From Candidatus Magnetobacterium casense (GTDB lineage: Bacteria; Nitrospirota; Thermodesulfovibrionia; Thermodesulfovibrionales; Magnetobacteriaceae): a stretch of 44,968 bases of DNA. The notes beneath the pieces were generated by a model that saw only the letters and a list, made by a program, of their open reading frames with translations, was not told the origin of the DNA and searched no databases. Below, piece by piece: positions 26,679 through 34,751 of the stretch. The stretch's first letter is position 1. Each line of letters opens with the position of its first letter. The stretch covers positions 1 through 44,968 of the forward strand of contig NZ_JMFO01000026.1 of assembly GCF_000714715.1 (NCBI RefSeq). Direction: 5' to 3'. A program made the translations under genes and the position numbers.

Positions 26679-27500
26679 TTATGGGGTTCCCCCCCTCAGT
26701 ATGCTTTCAAATGCCTTGCCCTGATTTGCATTGCTCAACAGATATCGCGGTAACGCCATGATATTGTCTCCATTGCCTGCATGATGGCGTTCTATTGAAA
26801 AGGCGGCAACGTATCCGCCCTCTCTGGCCTTGGCCATGAGGTGGTCATCGTATATGCCAAAGGGCCATGCCAACAAGTCTACGTTAGTGCCAAATTCCTT
26901 CTGGAGCTTTTCTTTTGATTTCTTAAGCTGCATGTCGATAAGTTTGTCGTATTCGTTTGGGGGTAATCGCTTCTTCTCCGTTTTGAAGTTAGGATGCCAG
27001 TACGTGTGTGATTGGAGGTCGAAGAGGCCGGTACCTTTCAATTGTCTGAGCTGATCCCAGGTCATGGCATATGAGGCGTTAGAGATGGCCGATGGATATA
27101 TAAACAGCGTCACCGGCACGTTGTACTTCTTAACCAGGGGCAGCATATCGGAATAGACTGACTTATGGCCATCGTCAACAACAATTACTACCGACTGTGG
27201 CGGCAGCGAAGGCCTCTTTTTCAGTTGATAATCCACAAGCTCCCTCAGCGGGATCACCGTATAACCGTTTTGCTTGAGATACTTCAGGTGCGACTCAAAC
27301 ACGGACGTCACTACGGTCATGCTGTCGGCCACCACAGGCCCCAGGCGATGATAGAGCAGGATCGGTACCCGTGTCCCCGAATCCGCCGCCAACAATGGTG
27401 CCGGCACGGTAAGCATCGCCAATGCCATCACCGCCACCGCTGTCCTGGCTAACCTGAGCATAAAGCCTGCTGCTAAAGCAATCATAGCTAATAGTATCAT
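26679..27500 (-). CDS. Secreted polysaccharide deacetylase (NodB family)
   Basis: A 273-residue exported enzyme. An N-terminal hydrophobic stretch ends at PAPLLAADS; a start at the internal Met14 would give a more usual signal peptide. The NodB domain has PILLYHRLG, the catalytic base and metal Asp in VIVVDDGHKS, and the metal His pair in LQSHTYWHPNF. The arrangement resembles the deacetylase part of PgaB/IcaB, which removes acetyl groups from poly-N-acetylglucosamine. It is divergent from hicA and precedes the DUF4015 hydrolase in a probable two-gene operon. Confidence 0.88.
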   Translation of the reverse strand: MILLAMIALAAGFMLRLARTAVAVMALAMLTVPAPLLAADSGTRVPILLYHRLGPVVADSMTVVTSVFESHLKYLKQNGYTVIPLRELVDYQLKKRPSLPPQSVVIVVDDGHKSVYSDMLPLVKKYNVPVTLFIYPSAISNASYAMTWDQLRQLKGTGLFDLQSHTYWHPNFKTEKKRLPPNEYDKLIDMQLKKSKEKLQKEFGTNVDLLAWPFGIYDDHLMAKAREGGYVAAFSIERHHAGNGDNIMALPRYLLSNANQGKAFESILRGGTP

Positions 27501-27586
27501 GACTCTTTGGCCTGTGTCAACGTCAGCGAGCTAAGTTGTCCTGTTAAAAAAACTCCTTTAGTTGTTTCAGCTTGCACATCCTTTAC

Positions 27587-27615
27587 TTGAATGTACACTA
27601 TATATAGTGTATAAT
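27587..27615 (+). promoter_or_regulatory. hicAB promoter with palindromic operator
   Basis: TTGAAT (27587-27592), a 17-base spacer and a perfect TATAAT (27610-27615). The spacer region is filled by the 18-bp perfect palindrome TACACTATATATAGTGTA (27594-27611), a likely binding site for the HicB HTH domain. Transcription should start around 27621-27623, at the hicA start codon. Confidence 0.7.
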
Positions 27616-27622
27616 ATAAATC

Positions 27623-27802
27623 GTGAAGGGTAAGGATTTGATAAAGCAGTTGGTAAAGGCAGGATGGGAGATTGACAGAATAACCGGCAGCCACCATATT
27701 CTTAGAAAAGGAGACGAGTTGATTTCAGTGCCGGTACATGGCAGTAAAGATATAAAACCTGGAACGTTAAATAAACTTTTAAAGCAAGGAGGGTTAAAAT
27801 GA
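27623..27802 (+). CDS. hicA: HicA mRNA interferase toxin
   Basis: A 59-residue protein starting at GTG 27623. It shows the dsRBD-like HicA fold: KGKDLIKQLVKAGWEI, the catalytic His24 in GSHHILRKG, ISVPVHGSKDIKPGTL and LLKQGG. HicA cleaves mRNA when not bound by HicB. No Shine-Dalgarno precedes the GTG, and the -10 box ends seven bases before it, so the message may be leaderless. Its stop overlaps the hicB ATG (ATGA), and its last codons contain the hicB ribosome binding site, AAGGAGG. Confidence 0.92.
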   Translation: MKGKDLIKQLVKAGWEIDRITGSHHILRKGDELISVPVHGSKDIKPGTLNKLLKQGGLK

Positions 27803-28233
27803 GCAGGTTAAGATATCCGGCAATTATAGAATATATTGCAGAGGATGAGAATTTTACAGTAGAGTTTCCGGATTTGAAGGGCTGTATAACGCATGGTGAT
27901 ACTATAAAGGCAGCAAAGGCTTATGCAAAAGATGCGATGTCCGCTTTCCTGGCATCAATGTTTGACAGAGGATTTAAAATTCCCGAGCCATCAGATATTA
28001 AAGGAGATAACGTATACCTCATTGAACCAGAGCCTTACGCATCCGTTCCAATACTTCTGAGGAAATTACGACAGGAATTCGGTTATAGTCAGGTTGATGT
28101 AGCCAAAAAACTGGGAATTCCTTATCAGGTCTATCAAAAATTAGAGAATCCAAACAAATGCAATCCCACAGTCAAAACTCTTGAGAAAATTGCCAACATC
28201 TACAACAAGCATTTACATTTGGAAATTGCATGA
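27799..28233 (+). CDS. hicB: HicB antitoxin with C-terminal HTH
   Basis: A 144-residue antitoxin. Residues 1-65 form the RNase H-like HicB domain (YPAIIEYIAEDENFTVEFPDL). Residues about 90-140 form an Xre-type helix-turn-helix (LRKLRQEFGYSQVDVAKKLG) that should bind the palindrome in the promoter. It neutralises HicA and represses the operon. The strong AAGGAGG ahead of its ATG, against none for hicA, would favour antitoxin production. Confidence 0.93.
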   Translation: MSRLRYPAIIEYIAEDENFTVEFPDLKGCITHGDTIKAAKAYAKDAMSAFLASMFDRGFKIPEPSDIKGDNVYLIEPEPYASVPILLRKLRQEFGYSQVDVAKKLGIPYQVYQKLENPNKCNPTVKTLEKIANIYNKHLHLEIA

Positions 28234-28342
28234 TGTAAGAGATATATATACCAGTGTTAATTATCATAAGAATTGACACTAAAAGATGTCTGAACCACGA
28301 TTTAACGGATTAAGGGATTATCAGGATTTTGTTAAAAAGATA

Positions 28343-28405
28343 TTATCCCTTTTTCCTGTAAATCCTTTAATCTGCCCTGCGACCGTAGGAAGCAAAGTGA
28401 TCAAT
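28343..28405. repeat. 63-bp dispersed repeat (copy 2)
   Basis: Reverse complement of 15877-15939 with one mismatch. Here it is not attached to any gene. Flanking similarity ends abruptly, so it is a unit of its own, not the tail of a second CHAP gene. Confidence 0.85.
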
Positions 28406-28570
28406 CCTAGTTCAGACAATCCCTATGTTTACTTAAATGTGACATTGTCAAAATAATGTATCTTATTAATGAAAGCTAATATACTATACTTGAGCAATGT
28501 GACCACGTTTGAATGCAGTGGCGCAGGCGTCCCCTTTTCTTTTCCCAAAGCACCCAGGCAATTTGTGGCG

Positions 28571-28600
28571 TTGACATATAATATTTGAATATGCTACCAT
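28571..28600 (+). promoter_or_regulatory. Promoter of the PEP carboxykinase-like gene
   Basis: Perfect TTGACA at 28571-28576, an 18-base spacer, and TACCAT at 28595-28600 preceded by TGC as an extended -10. The predicted leader is about 63 bases. Confidence 0.6.
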
Positions 28601-28669
28601 CTCTATGCAAGAATTCAGAAAGCGCAACTGTATAGTATTTTACATATTATGAAGAAGGAGTTACGATAA

Positions 28670-30349
28670 ATGTCAAGCAAGACGCAACTACCAGGTTCTC
28701 CGTGGAGGGCCATAATAGAAAGCGCAATGTACGCCAACTCGGTGCATAAGACCACTATGAGGGAGCTGTACGAGTATGCAGTAAGACAGCCCGAGGTGAT
28801 AGTCACGTCGGAGCCAATGTACAAGCCCCAGACTTACGGTCTTCCCGCCGACGCCAAGGTGCTGGTATCCAACGACGGAACAATAGTTGGACGTACAGCG
28901 CGTGCCAGACGCCTGGTGCGACAGATGGGCAGCGACAGGGATATGTACCTGACCATCCTGCGCGAGGCCGTGTATCAGTTTAACAAGAAGCCTGCCTTCT
29001 GGATGGAGGGCATTGTGGGACTGCACAGCGACTTCATGGTCAAGGCCCACCTGGTAAGTCCCACCACCGACGCCAAAAACATGTTGGACTGGACGCTGAA
29101 CTTTACCCCATGGATGAAACCCTGGACGGACACCTATGCCACATCGCGGCCACTGGATGAGCCTGATATCATAGTGCTCGCCGACTCCGACTGGTCGCAT
29201 CCGGGATTCCCCGATGGCCTGATCATCGTCGATGAGAAACAGAACTGCATAGCGATACTGGGTCTGAGGTACTTCGGTGAGCGCAAAAAGGGCACTCTGA
29301 CGCTGGCCTGGAGTGTCGGTGTAAGACAAAACATGGTGGCCTGTCACGGTGGCATAAAGAAGATCGGAAAGAACCCGCCCATTGCCGTCTTTGGCCTCTC
29401 CGGGTCGGGGAAATCCTCCATCACCAACAGCGACAAACACGAAAGCGCCCTCGCCGAGGGTGAGCAGGTCACGGTCGTCCACGATGACGCATTCTTAATC
29501 GACCTCGATAACGACCTGTCAATAGCAATTGAACCAAATCTCTTTGACAAGACCGATGCCGTGGTGCCCGATGACCCGATCATCAAGTACTTCTACAGCG
29601 CCCAGAACGTCGGCATAACCTTGTCTGACGATGGCAAACGCAAGCTGGTCTGTGCCGATGTCCGCAACAGAAACGGCAGGTGCATAAAGACCCGTGACAT
29701 GTTCAAACACCGTGACTACTGCGAACGTCCAGGCAAGGTCATCTGGCTGCAAAAGGACACCTCGTTGCCGCCAATCAGCAAGATCGACAACCTGTGGCTT
29801 GCTGTTGCCATGGGGGCGTCTTTGAGCACGCTGAGGGCCAAGGGGGTTGAAAACGTAGACCCCAAGGAGTTTGAAAAACTCGTCATCGAGCCTTTTGCCA
29901 ATCCCTTCAGGGTGCATCCCCTGTTGTGGGATTGTCAGCAGTTCTATAAGCTGTTTGAGGGCGGCACCGAGTGTTACATTATGAACACAAACGCCTTCGG
30001 ATTGCCGGAGAGCCTGATCGATATTCCCAAGGAATTATCGCTGTCCATCGTGACCGAACTGGTGCGCAATACCATTGTGTGGAAGGAGTGGAATGCGTTT
30101 CAGGGATTGTTGATCCCGCAAAATGGCAATGAACTCTTTGGCGCCGACTTCGACCAAAAGTACGAACCCTCACAGGATGAATCACGGCTAAGATTCCTGC
30201 GTGACAGGATGCAGGACCGTATAAACTTCCTGTCAAACAAGAGAGATGTTGAAAACGACATGGACAGCGCCATCATTGACCCAATCGTTGCAGCCAGAAC
30301 CGTACTGGACAAGCTATTAACGCCGTTGTCCAAAAAAGTCGCAAAATAG
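28670..30349 (+). CDS. Divergent ATP-dependent phosphoenolpyruvate carboxykinase
   Basis: A 559-residue protein of the ATP-PEPCK fold, which interconverts oxaloacetate and PEP with ATP/ADP. Family segments are ILGLRYFGERKKGTLTLAWS (compare the usual ILGTEYAGEMKKG), the P-loop GLSGSGKSSI with K248, and the metal/kinase-2 segment VHDDAF at 270-275. The canonical P-loop is GLSGTGKTTL and the second motif GDDEHGW, so this is a distant branch; substrate specificity should be confirmed. The ATG at 28670 follows AAGGAG by about 9 bases. The M50 protease gene begins one base after its stop, so they are co-transcribed. Confidence 0.75.
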   Translation: MSSKTQLPGSPWRAIIESAMYANSVHKTTMRELYEYAVRQPEVIVTSEPMYKPQTYGLPADAKVLVSNDGTIVGRTARARRLVRQMGSDRDMYLTILREAVYQFNKKPAFWMEGIVGLHSDFMVKAHLVSPTTDAKNMLDWTLNFTPWMKPWTDTYATSRPLDEPDIIVLADSDWSHPGFPDGLIIVDEKQNCIAILGLRYFGERKKGTLTLAWSVGVRQNMVACHGGIKKIGKNPPIAVFGLSGSGKSSITNSDKHESALAEGEQVTVVHDDAFLIDLDNDLSIAIEPNLFDKTDAVVPDDPIIKYFYSAQNVGITLSDDGKRKLVCADVRNRNGRCIKTRDMFKHRDYCERPGKVIWLQKDTSLPPISKIDNLWLAVAMGASLSTLRAKGVENVDPKEFEKLVIEPFANPFRVHPLLWDCQQFYKLFEGGTECYIMNTNAFGLPESLIDIPKELSLSIVTELVRNTIVWKEWNAFQGLLIPQNGNELFGADFDQKYEPSQDESRLRFLRDRMQDRINFLSNKRDVENDMDSAIIDPIVAARTVLDKLLTPLSKKVAK

Positions 30350-30350
30350 T

Positions 30351-31046
30351 TTGGATATAGTCCAGATACTGCGTAGCCTGTCTGTTGCGGCCTTGCCAAT
30401 TCTCATAGCGATAACCTTTCATGAGGTTGCGCATGGGTGGATTGCGGACAAGCGCGGCGACCCCACGGCAAAGGAAATGGGACGGCTGACGCTTAATCCC
30501 ATAGCGCATATCGATCTGATGGGAACGATTATCATGCCGATAATGCTGTTTATACTCTCCAGCGGTTCGTTTATATTTGGTTCGGCCAAGCCCGTGCCGG
30601 TTAATTTCGGCAGACTGAAAAACCCCCGGGTAGATGCAGCACTGGTCTCTGCTGCCGGCCCCGGGGCTAACATCGTGATAGCCACGGTGAGCATTGTACT
30701 CATAGCCATCATTGCCAGGCTGTATCCCTCACCGCACAATCCAGAGTTCATGTCTTCAAAGGTACTGATACCGGTGGAACAAATGTTGCGATATAGCGTA
30801 TATTTTAACGTCTTTTTGGCGGCCTTTAATCTGATCCCGATCCCACCCCTTGATGGCGGCAGGATCGTTGTAAGTCTGTTACCTTACAGACAGGCGTATC
30901 AGTACAGTCGAATTGAACCCTATGGGATATTAATTGTACTTGCTTTATGGGTTACCGGCATGGCACAATATATCATAACACCTATACAGAGGGTCGTACA
31001 GTTCCTCATAGGCATGATCCTTATGCCTCTGGGACGAATTCTTTAA
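30351..31046 (+). CDS. Site-2 protease family (M50) membrane metalloprotease
   Basis: A 231-residue membrane protein. The zinc site is HEVAH at 24-28 within the first membrane helix, and the third ligand is D168 in NLIPIPPLDGGR. Four to five further hydrophobic helices are visible (for instance TIIMPIMLFILSS and NIVIATVSIVLIAIIA). Members of this short group lack PDZ domains and cut substrates inside the membrane; natural targets are mostly unknown. The start is TTG 30351, one base after the preceding stop, with no clear Shine-Dalgarno, suggesting translational coupling. trpS follows after 13 bases. Confidence 0.9.
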   Translation: MDIVQILRSLSVAALPILIAITFHEVAHGWIADKRGDPTAKEMGRLTLNPIAHIDLMGTIIMPIMLFILSSGSFIFGSAKPVPVNFGRLKNPRVDAALVSAAGPGANIVIATVSIVLIAIIARLYPSPHNPEFMSSKVLIPVEQMLRYSVYFNVFLAAFNLIPIPPLDGGRIVVSLLPYRQAYQYSRIEPYGILIVLALWVTGMAQYIITPIQRVVQFLIGMILMPLGRIL

Positions 31047-31059
31047 ACAGGGAGACAGA

Positions 31060-32109
31060 ATGCAAGACGGTGACAACAAGTTATCGGGCAGCACGGGTGG
31101 CACGGGTGGCACGACGGACAAAGCGGCGGTGAAAGAGCGCGTCCTGAGCGGAATGCAGCCAAGCGGCTTGCTGCATGTTGGCAACCTGGTGGGTGCGCTC
31201 CAGAACTGGGTCAAGCTGCAACACCACTACGACTGCTACTACTTCGTGGCCGACTGGCATGCCCTGACCAGCAACTACGCAGACCCGGCAGTGATACGAG
31301 AGTACACACAGGAGCTTGTCCTGAACTTCCTGGCCGCCGGACTGGACCCCGATAAGTGCACCGTATTTGTGCAGTCTGCGATACCGCAACATGCGGAGTT
31401 ATACGTGCTGTTGAGCATGATCACGCCCCTGGGGTGGTTGCAGCGGGTGCCCACATACAAGGAAAAACAGTTTGAAATAAAGGACAAGGACCTGGACACA
31501 TATGGATTCCTTGGATATCCGGTGTTGCAATCGGCGGACATCCTTGCCTATCGGGCAAAGTACGTCCCGGTGGGAATAGACCAGCAACCGCACCTGGAGT
31601 TTACCAGGGAGCTGGCACGACGATTCAACTTCCTCTACCCCGGAGACGTGATGGTAGAACCCGAGGCACTTCTGACCGACTATCCCAAGGTGGTTGGCCT
31701 CGATGGCAGAAAGATGTCCAAGAGCTACAACAACTGCATCTATCTCTCCGATACCACCGAAGAAGTTCAAACCAAAATTCGGACTATGATGACCGACCCG
31801 GCCAGAGTCAGACGCACCGACAAGGGAGACCCCGAACTCTCCCCAGTCTACCAACTGCACAAGGTGTTCTCTACCAAAGAGCAGCAACAGTACGTGGCCG
31901 ATGGCTGTCGCAATGCGAGCATCGGTTGTATCGATTGCAAAAAAATTGTTACCACACACATATTGACCATACTGGAGCCTATATGGGCCAGACGCAAGGA
32001 ACTGAAAAATTCCTCCACGCTGACCGATATTTTAAACGCCGGCAATGCAAGGGCCGCCAGGGTTGCCCAAGAGTCCATGCAACTGATCAGGGAGGCCATG
32101 AGGCTTTAA
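31060..32109 (+). CDS. trpS: Tryptophanyl-tRNA synthetase
   Basis: A 349-residue class I synthetase that charges tRNA(Trp). The HIGH motif appears as HVGN at 39-42 in PSGLLHVGNL, and the KMSKS loop is K218-S222. Other family segments are FVADWHALTS, FVQSAIPQHAEL and GYPVLQSADIL. The first 25 residues are an unusual low-complexity extension (SGSTGGTGGTTDK) before the catalytic domain; the ATG at 31060 follows AGGGAG, and no later start with a good ribosome site was seen. It is the third gene of the PEPCK-M50-trpS-fmdB run. Confidence 0.96.
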   Translation: MQDGDNKLSGSTGGTGGTTDKAAVKERVLSGMQPSGLLHVGNLVGALQNWVKLQHHYDCYYFVADWHALTSNYADPAVIREYTQELVLNFLAAGLDPDKCTVFVQSAIPQHAELYVLLSMITPLGWLQRVPTYKEKQFEIKDKDLDTYGFLGYPVLQSADILAYRAKYVPVGIDQQPHLEFTRELARRFNFLYPGDVMVEPEALLTDYPKVVGLDGRKMSKSYNNCIYLSDTTEEVQTKIRTMMTDPARVRRTDKGDPELSPVYQLHKVFSTKEQQQYVADGCRNASIGCIDCKKIVTTHILTILEPIWARRKELKNSSTLTDILNAGNARAARVAQESMQLIREAMRL

Positions 32110-32163
32110 TGACCATGCCGAGGGCCGCCAGAGGGACGCCAGAGGACAGATTAGAGGGTAACT

Positions 32164-32364
32164 ATGCCGATATATGAGTATCTGTGCAATAACTGTAAAC
32201 AGAACGTAGAGCTACTGGTCTACGGCAACCGTCAGGTGAGTTGTCCGCATTGTGGCTCGTCGGAGATGAAAAAAAAGATGTCCATGTTTGGTGTCAGTGG
32301 CGTGGACAAGCAGGTCAAGAGTGATTGCGGCGGTTGCCGTAAGACCTCCTGCAGCACGTGTTAG
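32164..32364 (+). CDS. FmdB-family zinc ribbon protein
   Basis: A 66-residue protein beginning MPIYEYLCNNCKQNVE with CPHCG further on, giving a CXXC...CXXC zinc ribbon typical of FmdB/putative regulatory proteins. A second Cys cluster at the C-terminus (CGGCRKTSCSTC) could bind another metal. Function of the family is unknown; it is often a stand-alone small protein in anaerobes. It follows trpS by 54 bases. Confidence 0.85.
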   Translation: MPIYEYLCNNCKQNVELLVYGNRQVSCPHCGSSEMKKKMSMFGVSGVDKQVKSDCGGCRKTSCSTC

Positions 32365-32429
32365 ACCGTTTTATATGGGATTATCGGCCACGATGATACC
32401 GTGGTATGATAAAGGCAAAGGTGTCATGG

Positions 32430-32457
32430 TTGACATGAAAAATTGCTGAAATAATTT
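32430..32457 (+). promoter_or_regulatory. Promoter of the RRM-rpsU operon
   Basis: TTGACA at 32430-32435, a 16-base spacer and TAATTT at 32452-32457. The predicted leader is about 120 bases, long enough for post-transcriptional control such as cold-responsive folding, though no known element was recognised. Confidence 0.45.
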
Positions 32458-32583
32458 TATATACATTTTATGCAGTTTTATTGTAGACTATATACAGGGA
32501 CGCAGGCTTGTGGGACCACGTAGACTTTTAAGGCGATGGGGTCTTTTTAGTGAAAATTATTTAATTAAGGAGTTGAGTTAACG

Positions 32584-32919
32584 ATGGGGAAAAACATTTA
32601 TGTAGGCAACATTTCCTTCCGGGCAACAGAAGACGACCTCAGAGACCTCTTCGCACGAATAGGGGAGGTAGATGTGGTAAAGTTGATCTCTGATGCACAG
32701 ACGGGACAACCCAAGGGATTTGGCTTTGTCGAAATGGTAAACGAAGAGGACGCCCAAAAGGCTATTGCTACACTCAATGGCAGCAGCTTTATGGAAAGAA
32801 CCTTATCCGTTGCCGAGGCAAAGCCACAGCAGAAGGACAGGCGTGGCGGCTTTGAAGGTAAAAGAGGTGGAGGCCCCGGCGGCAGCGGAAGTCACAGGGA
32901 GACTAAAAAATGGAGATAA
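32584..32919 (+). CDS. RRM RNA-binding protein with glycine-rich tail
   Basis: A 111-residue protein with one RNA recognition motif: RNP2 IYVGNISF near the N-terminus and RNP1 KGFGFVEM at about 47-54. The last 30 residues are rich in Gly, Arg and Lys (RRGGFEGKRGGGPGGSG). Such bacterial RRM proteins, abundant in cyanobacteria and several anaerobic phyla, bind single-stranded RNA and often respond to cold. A GGAG motif precedes the ATG. rpsU starts 6 bases after its stop, linking it to translation. Confidence 0.92.
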   Translation: MGKNIYVGNISFRATEDDLRDLFARIGEVDVVKLISDAQTGQPKGFGFVEMVNEEDAQKAIATLNGSSFMERTLSVAEAKPQQKDRRGGFEGKRGGGPGGSGSHRETKKWR

Positions 32920-32925
32920 GCGGTT

Positions 32926-33120
32926 TTGTATATAAAAGTATATGAAAATGATGTTGAGAAGGCCCTTAAAACCTTAAAACGCCAGCTTCAAAAAGAAGGC
33001 CTGTTTAGAGATATCAAAAACAGGAGCTTCTATGAAAAGCCCTCTGTCAAGAAAAAAAGAAAACAGAGAGATGCCAGAAAAAAGAGGCTCAAGGCAATGA
33101 GATTTAAGAAGGCCGTCTGA
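32926..33120 (+). CDS. rpsU: 30S ribosomal protein bS21
   Basis: A 64-residue basic protein matching bS21: YIKVYENDVEKALKTLKRQL, then FRDIKNRSFYEKPSVKKKRK and a Lys/Arg-rich tail. It binds the platform of the small subunit and helps start translation. The start is TTG 32926, with GGAG (end of the RRM gene) about 11 bases upstream; it gives exactly the usual family N-terminus. Confidence 0.95.
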   Translation: MYIKVYENDVEKALKTLKRQLQKEGLFRDIKNRSFYEKPSVKKKRKQRDARKKRLKAMRFKKAV

Positions 33121-33185
33121 AGCGTGCATTTGAATTTAAGCTGCTAACGTCCCGTAAACACCTCAAACCGTAAGGCTATGACAAA

Positions 33186-33227
33186 AGTTCCGATTTATGC
33201 AACCGCGTCCTTGAATAAATCGGACTT
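33186..33227. terminator. Hairpin downstream of rpsU
   Basis: TCCGATTTAT (33189-33198) pairs with ATAAATCGGA (33215-33224), extended by AAGT/CTT with one bulge. There is no T run, so it may be a mRNA-stabilising or Rho-associated structure rather than an intrinsic terminator. Confidence 0.35.
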
Positions 33228-33343
33228 GAGTCAACCCACTCTATAATAACGGTATCATCAGCCCCCCTGCCGTTTTCTCTCTTGCCGTTTCCGTGCATTG
33301 CATACGCCCTGCCCCTGCCGAAGCTAGCAGCCCGACACCGAAC

Positions 33344-33631
33344 TTACATCCTGAGCATGTCTGAATCGTCATCCGGCAATAGTTCCTTTACCTCCCTGCA
33401 CTTTGCCATGGTCTCCTGTATGCCCAGCTCTATCACCTGGATCATCTCGCAGGCAAGCAGTTGAGTCCAGTCCACGAGGTTGCAGTATTGCTCTGTGGTC
33501 TCCGTCTGCAACGATATCGACACCTTGGCCTGTGCCTGACGCACTGCATGTTTGGCGCTGGAAACCAGATTCTCAACATGCTGAAGGGTATCCCCCAGCT
33601 CCTTTAATGACTCTGCAAGTTTTGTATCCAT
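33344..33631 (-). CDS. Conserved-looking small protein at end of the phosphorelay operon
   Basis: A 95-residue helical acidic protein I do not recognise. The ATG at 33631 follows a perfect AGGAGG at 7 bases, and it lies 10 bases after the REC-kinase stop, so it is the last gene of the five-gene operon. The N-terminal half (LAESLKELGDTLQHVENLV) and the C-terminal half (EMIQVIELGIQETMAKC) look like amphipathic helices, consistent with a four-helix bundle. Possible roles are a phosphotransfer or adaptor partner, but I see no clear Hpt motif. Confidence 0.65.
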   Translation of the reverse strand: MDTKLAESLKELGDTLQHVENLVSSAKHAVRQAQAKVSISLQTETTEQYCNLVDWTQLLACEMIQVIELGIQETMAKCREVKELLPDDDSDMLRM

Positions 33632-33641
33632 AATCGTCCTC

Positions 33642-34751
33642 CTAAAGCTCTATACTGAACTCGGCTCCACCGTCAATGTTTCTTGCCGTCAGTTTTCCGC
33701 CCATATCAATCTCGATAAACTGTCGCGCTATATACAGCCCAAGGCCCGTGCCTGACTTAGGCCCCTTGCTCGTGTGATATGGTTCAAATATCTTTTCGAT
33801 CAGAGGCTCACTGATACCGCCTCCGTTGTCCTGGACAGTGATAACCGGTCTGTTGTCTGCGGTCAAGAGACAGATGTTGATCTGTCTGTCTGTCTGCCTA
33901 TTTTCCAGGAGGGCATCCCGTGCATTATTGATTATCTGCGACAGGGCTTCAATCAGTTTGGTACGGCAACCCGTTAGCGTGTGATTGTCTCTGATGTCCA
34001 CCTTTACCGCTATGCAACAGTCTTTGAGTGTTTCGCAAAGGAATACCAGGACTGTGTCTATCACCCCTGAAAGCTCAAATGTTACATCCGTCTCAGACCG
34101 TGGCACAGAGGCCATAAACAACTCTATCGTGCCGGACATCTTTTGAACCACACTCATTGACTGTTGTATGAATTCATCCAGAAAATTTTTGTCTATTTTA
34201 CCGTCCTCATAAGCAAACTCGATATTTTGAATCAACAGACCGATCTCGTTGAGCGGATTTCTCCAGTGGTGTGCGATGTTCTTAAACAGCTCGTTTATAG
34301 CGGCAAGCCTGATCTTAAAGACGTTACACCGCATGTACTCTTCCTCGTACTTTATTGCCGTGCACACCTTAAGCAGGACGTCCAATAACTGCTCGTTGTT
34401 TATGGGCTTTGTTATAAACTTATCAACGCCGATATTTATCAACTCAAGCAGGTACCCGGCATCACTGTAGGCAGAGGTAACCAGGATTGGCTGCTTTCTG
34501 TTAATCGCCTTGATCTCTCCGGCCAGCCTGATGCCATCAAACATGGGCATCTTGATATCCGTGATGACAATGTCGTATCTGTCCTTCTTGTACAACTCCA
34601 ACGCCTCCCTGCCATTACAGGCCGTGTCCACTTTTCTGAAAAACTCCATGTAAAACTTGCCATATTCAAGCCGTATATCGTCTTCGTCCTCGACGTACAG
34701 GACCCTCAACGATTTGGCTAACTCTCTCAGCAGCATGATATTTATCTTCAT
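33642..34751 (-). CDS. REC-histidine kinase (response regulator fused to kinase core)
   Basis: A 369-residue protein. An N-terminal receiver domain has YVEDEDDIRLEYG, phospho-acceptor D65 in VITDIKMPMFDG, and TKPINN. The kinase part has the phospho-acceptor His161 in NIAHHWRNPLNE, then an ATPase domain with IINNARDAL, VQDNGGGI and [11 protein letters not shown]. It can thus receive phosphate from another kinase and also act as a kinase. It is a close paralogue of 39352-40716 without the internal duplication. Its ATG overlaps the stop of the 1528-residue gene by four bases. Confidence 0.92.
   Translation of the reverse strand: MKINIMLLRELAKSLRVLYVEDEDDIRLEYGKFYMEFFRKVDTACNGREALELYKKDRYDIVITDIKMPMFDGIRLAGEIKAINRKQPILVTSAYSDAGYLLELINIGVDKFITKPINNEQLLDVLLKVCTAIKYEEEYMRCNVFKIRLAAINELFKNIAHHWRNPLNEIGLLIQNIEFAYEDGKIDKNFLDEFIQQSMSVVQKMSGTIELFMASVPRSETDVTFELSGVIDTVLVFLCETLKDCCIAVKVDIRDNHTLTGCRTKLIEALSQIINNARDALLENRQTDRQINICLLTADNRPVITVQDNGGGISEPLIEKIFEPYHTSKGPKSGTGLGLYIARQFIEIDMGGKLTARNIDGGAEFSIEL

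Larger units (their letters stand above)
28234..28669. other. Intergenic region with repeats and a promoter
   Basis: It holds an 18-bp sequence at 28261-28278 (TTATCATAAGAATTGACA) also found at 8535-8552 with one mismatch, within an imperfect 24-bp palindrome; the 63-bp repeat at 28343-28405; and the promoter of the next gene. No coding sequence is evident. Confidence 0.6.

Noticed and set aside
28343..28405. A second CHAP-gene remnant
   Set aside because: Similarity to the CHAP gene stops sharply at the repeat boundary and no further CHAP sequence is present, so it is a dispersed repeat.
28688..29482. A 264-codon minus-strand frame inside the PEP carboxykinase gene
   Set aside because: The plus-strand frame has the ribosome site, P-loop and full family length; the antisense frame shows no motif.
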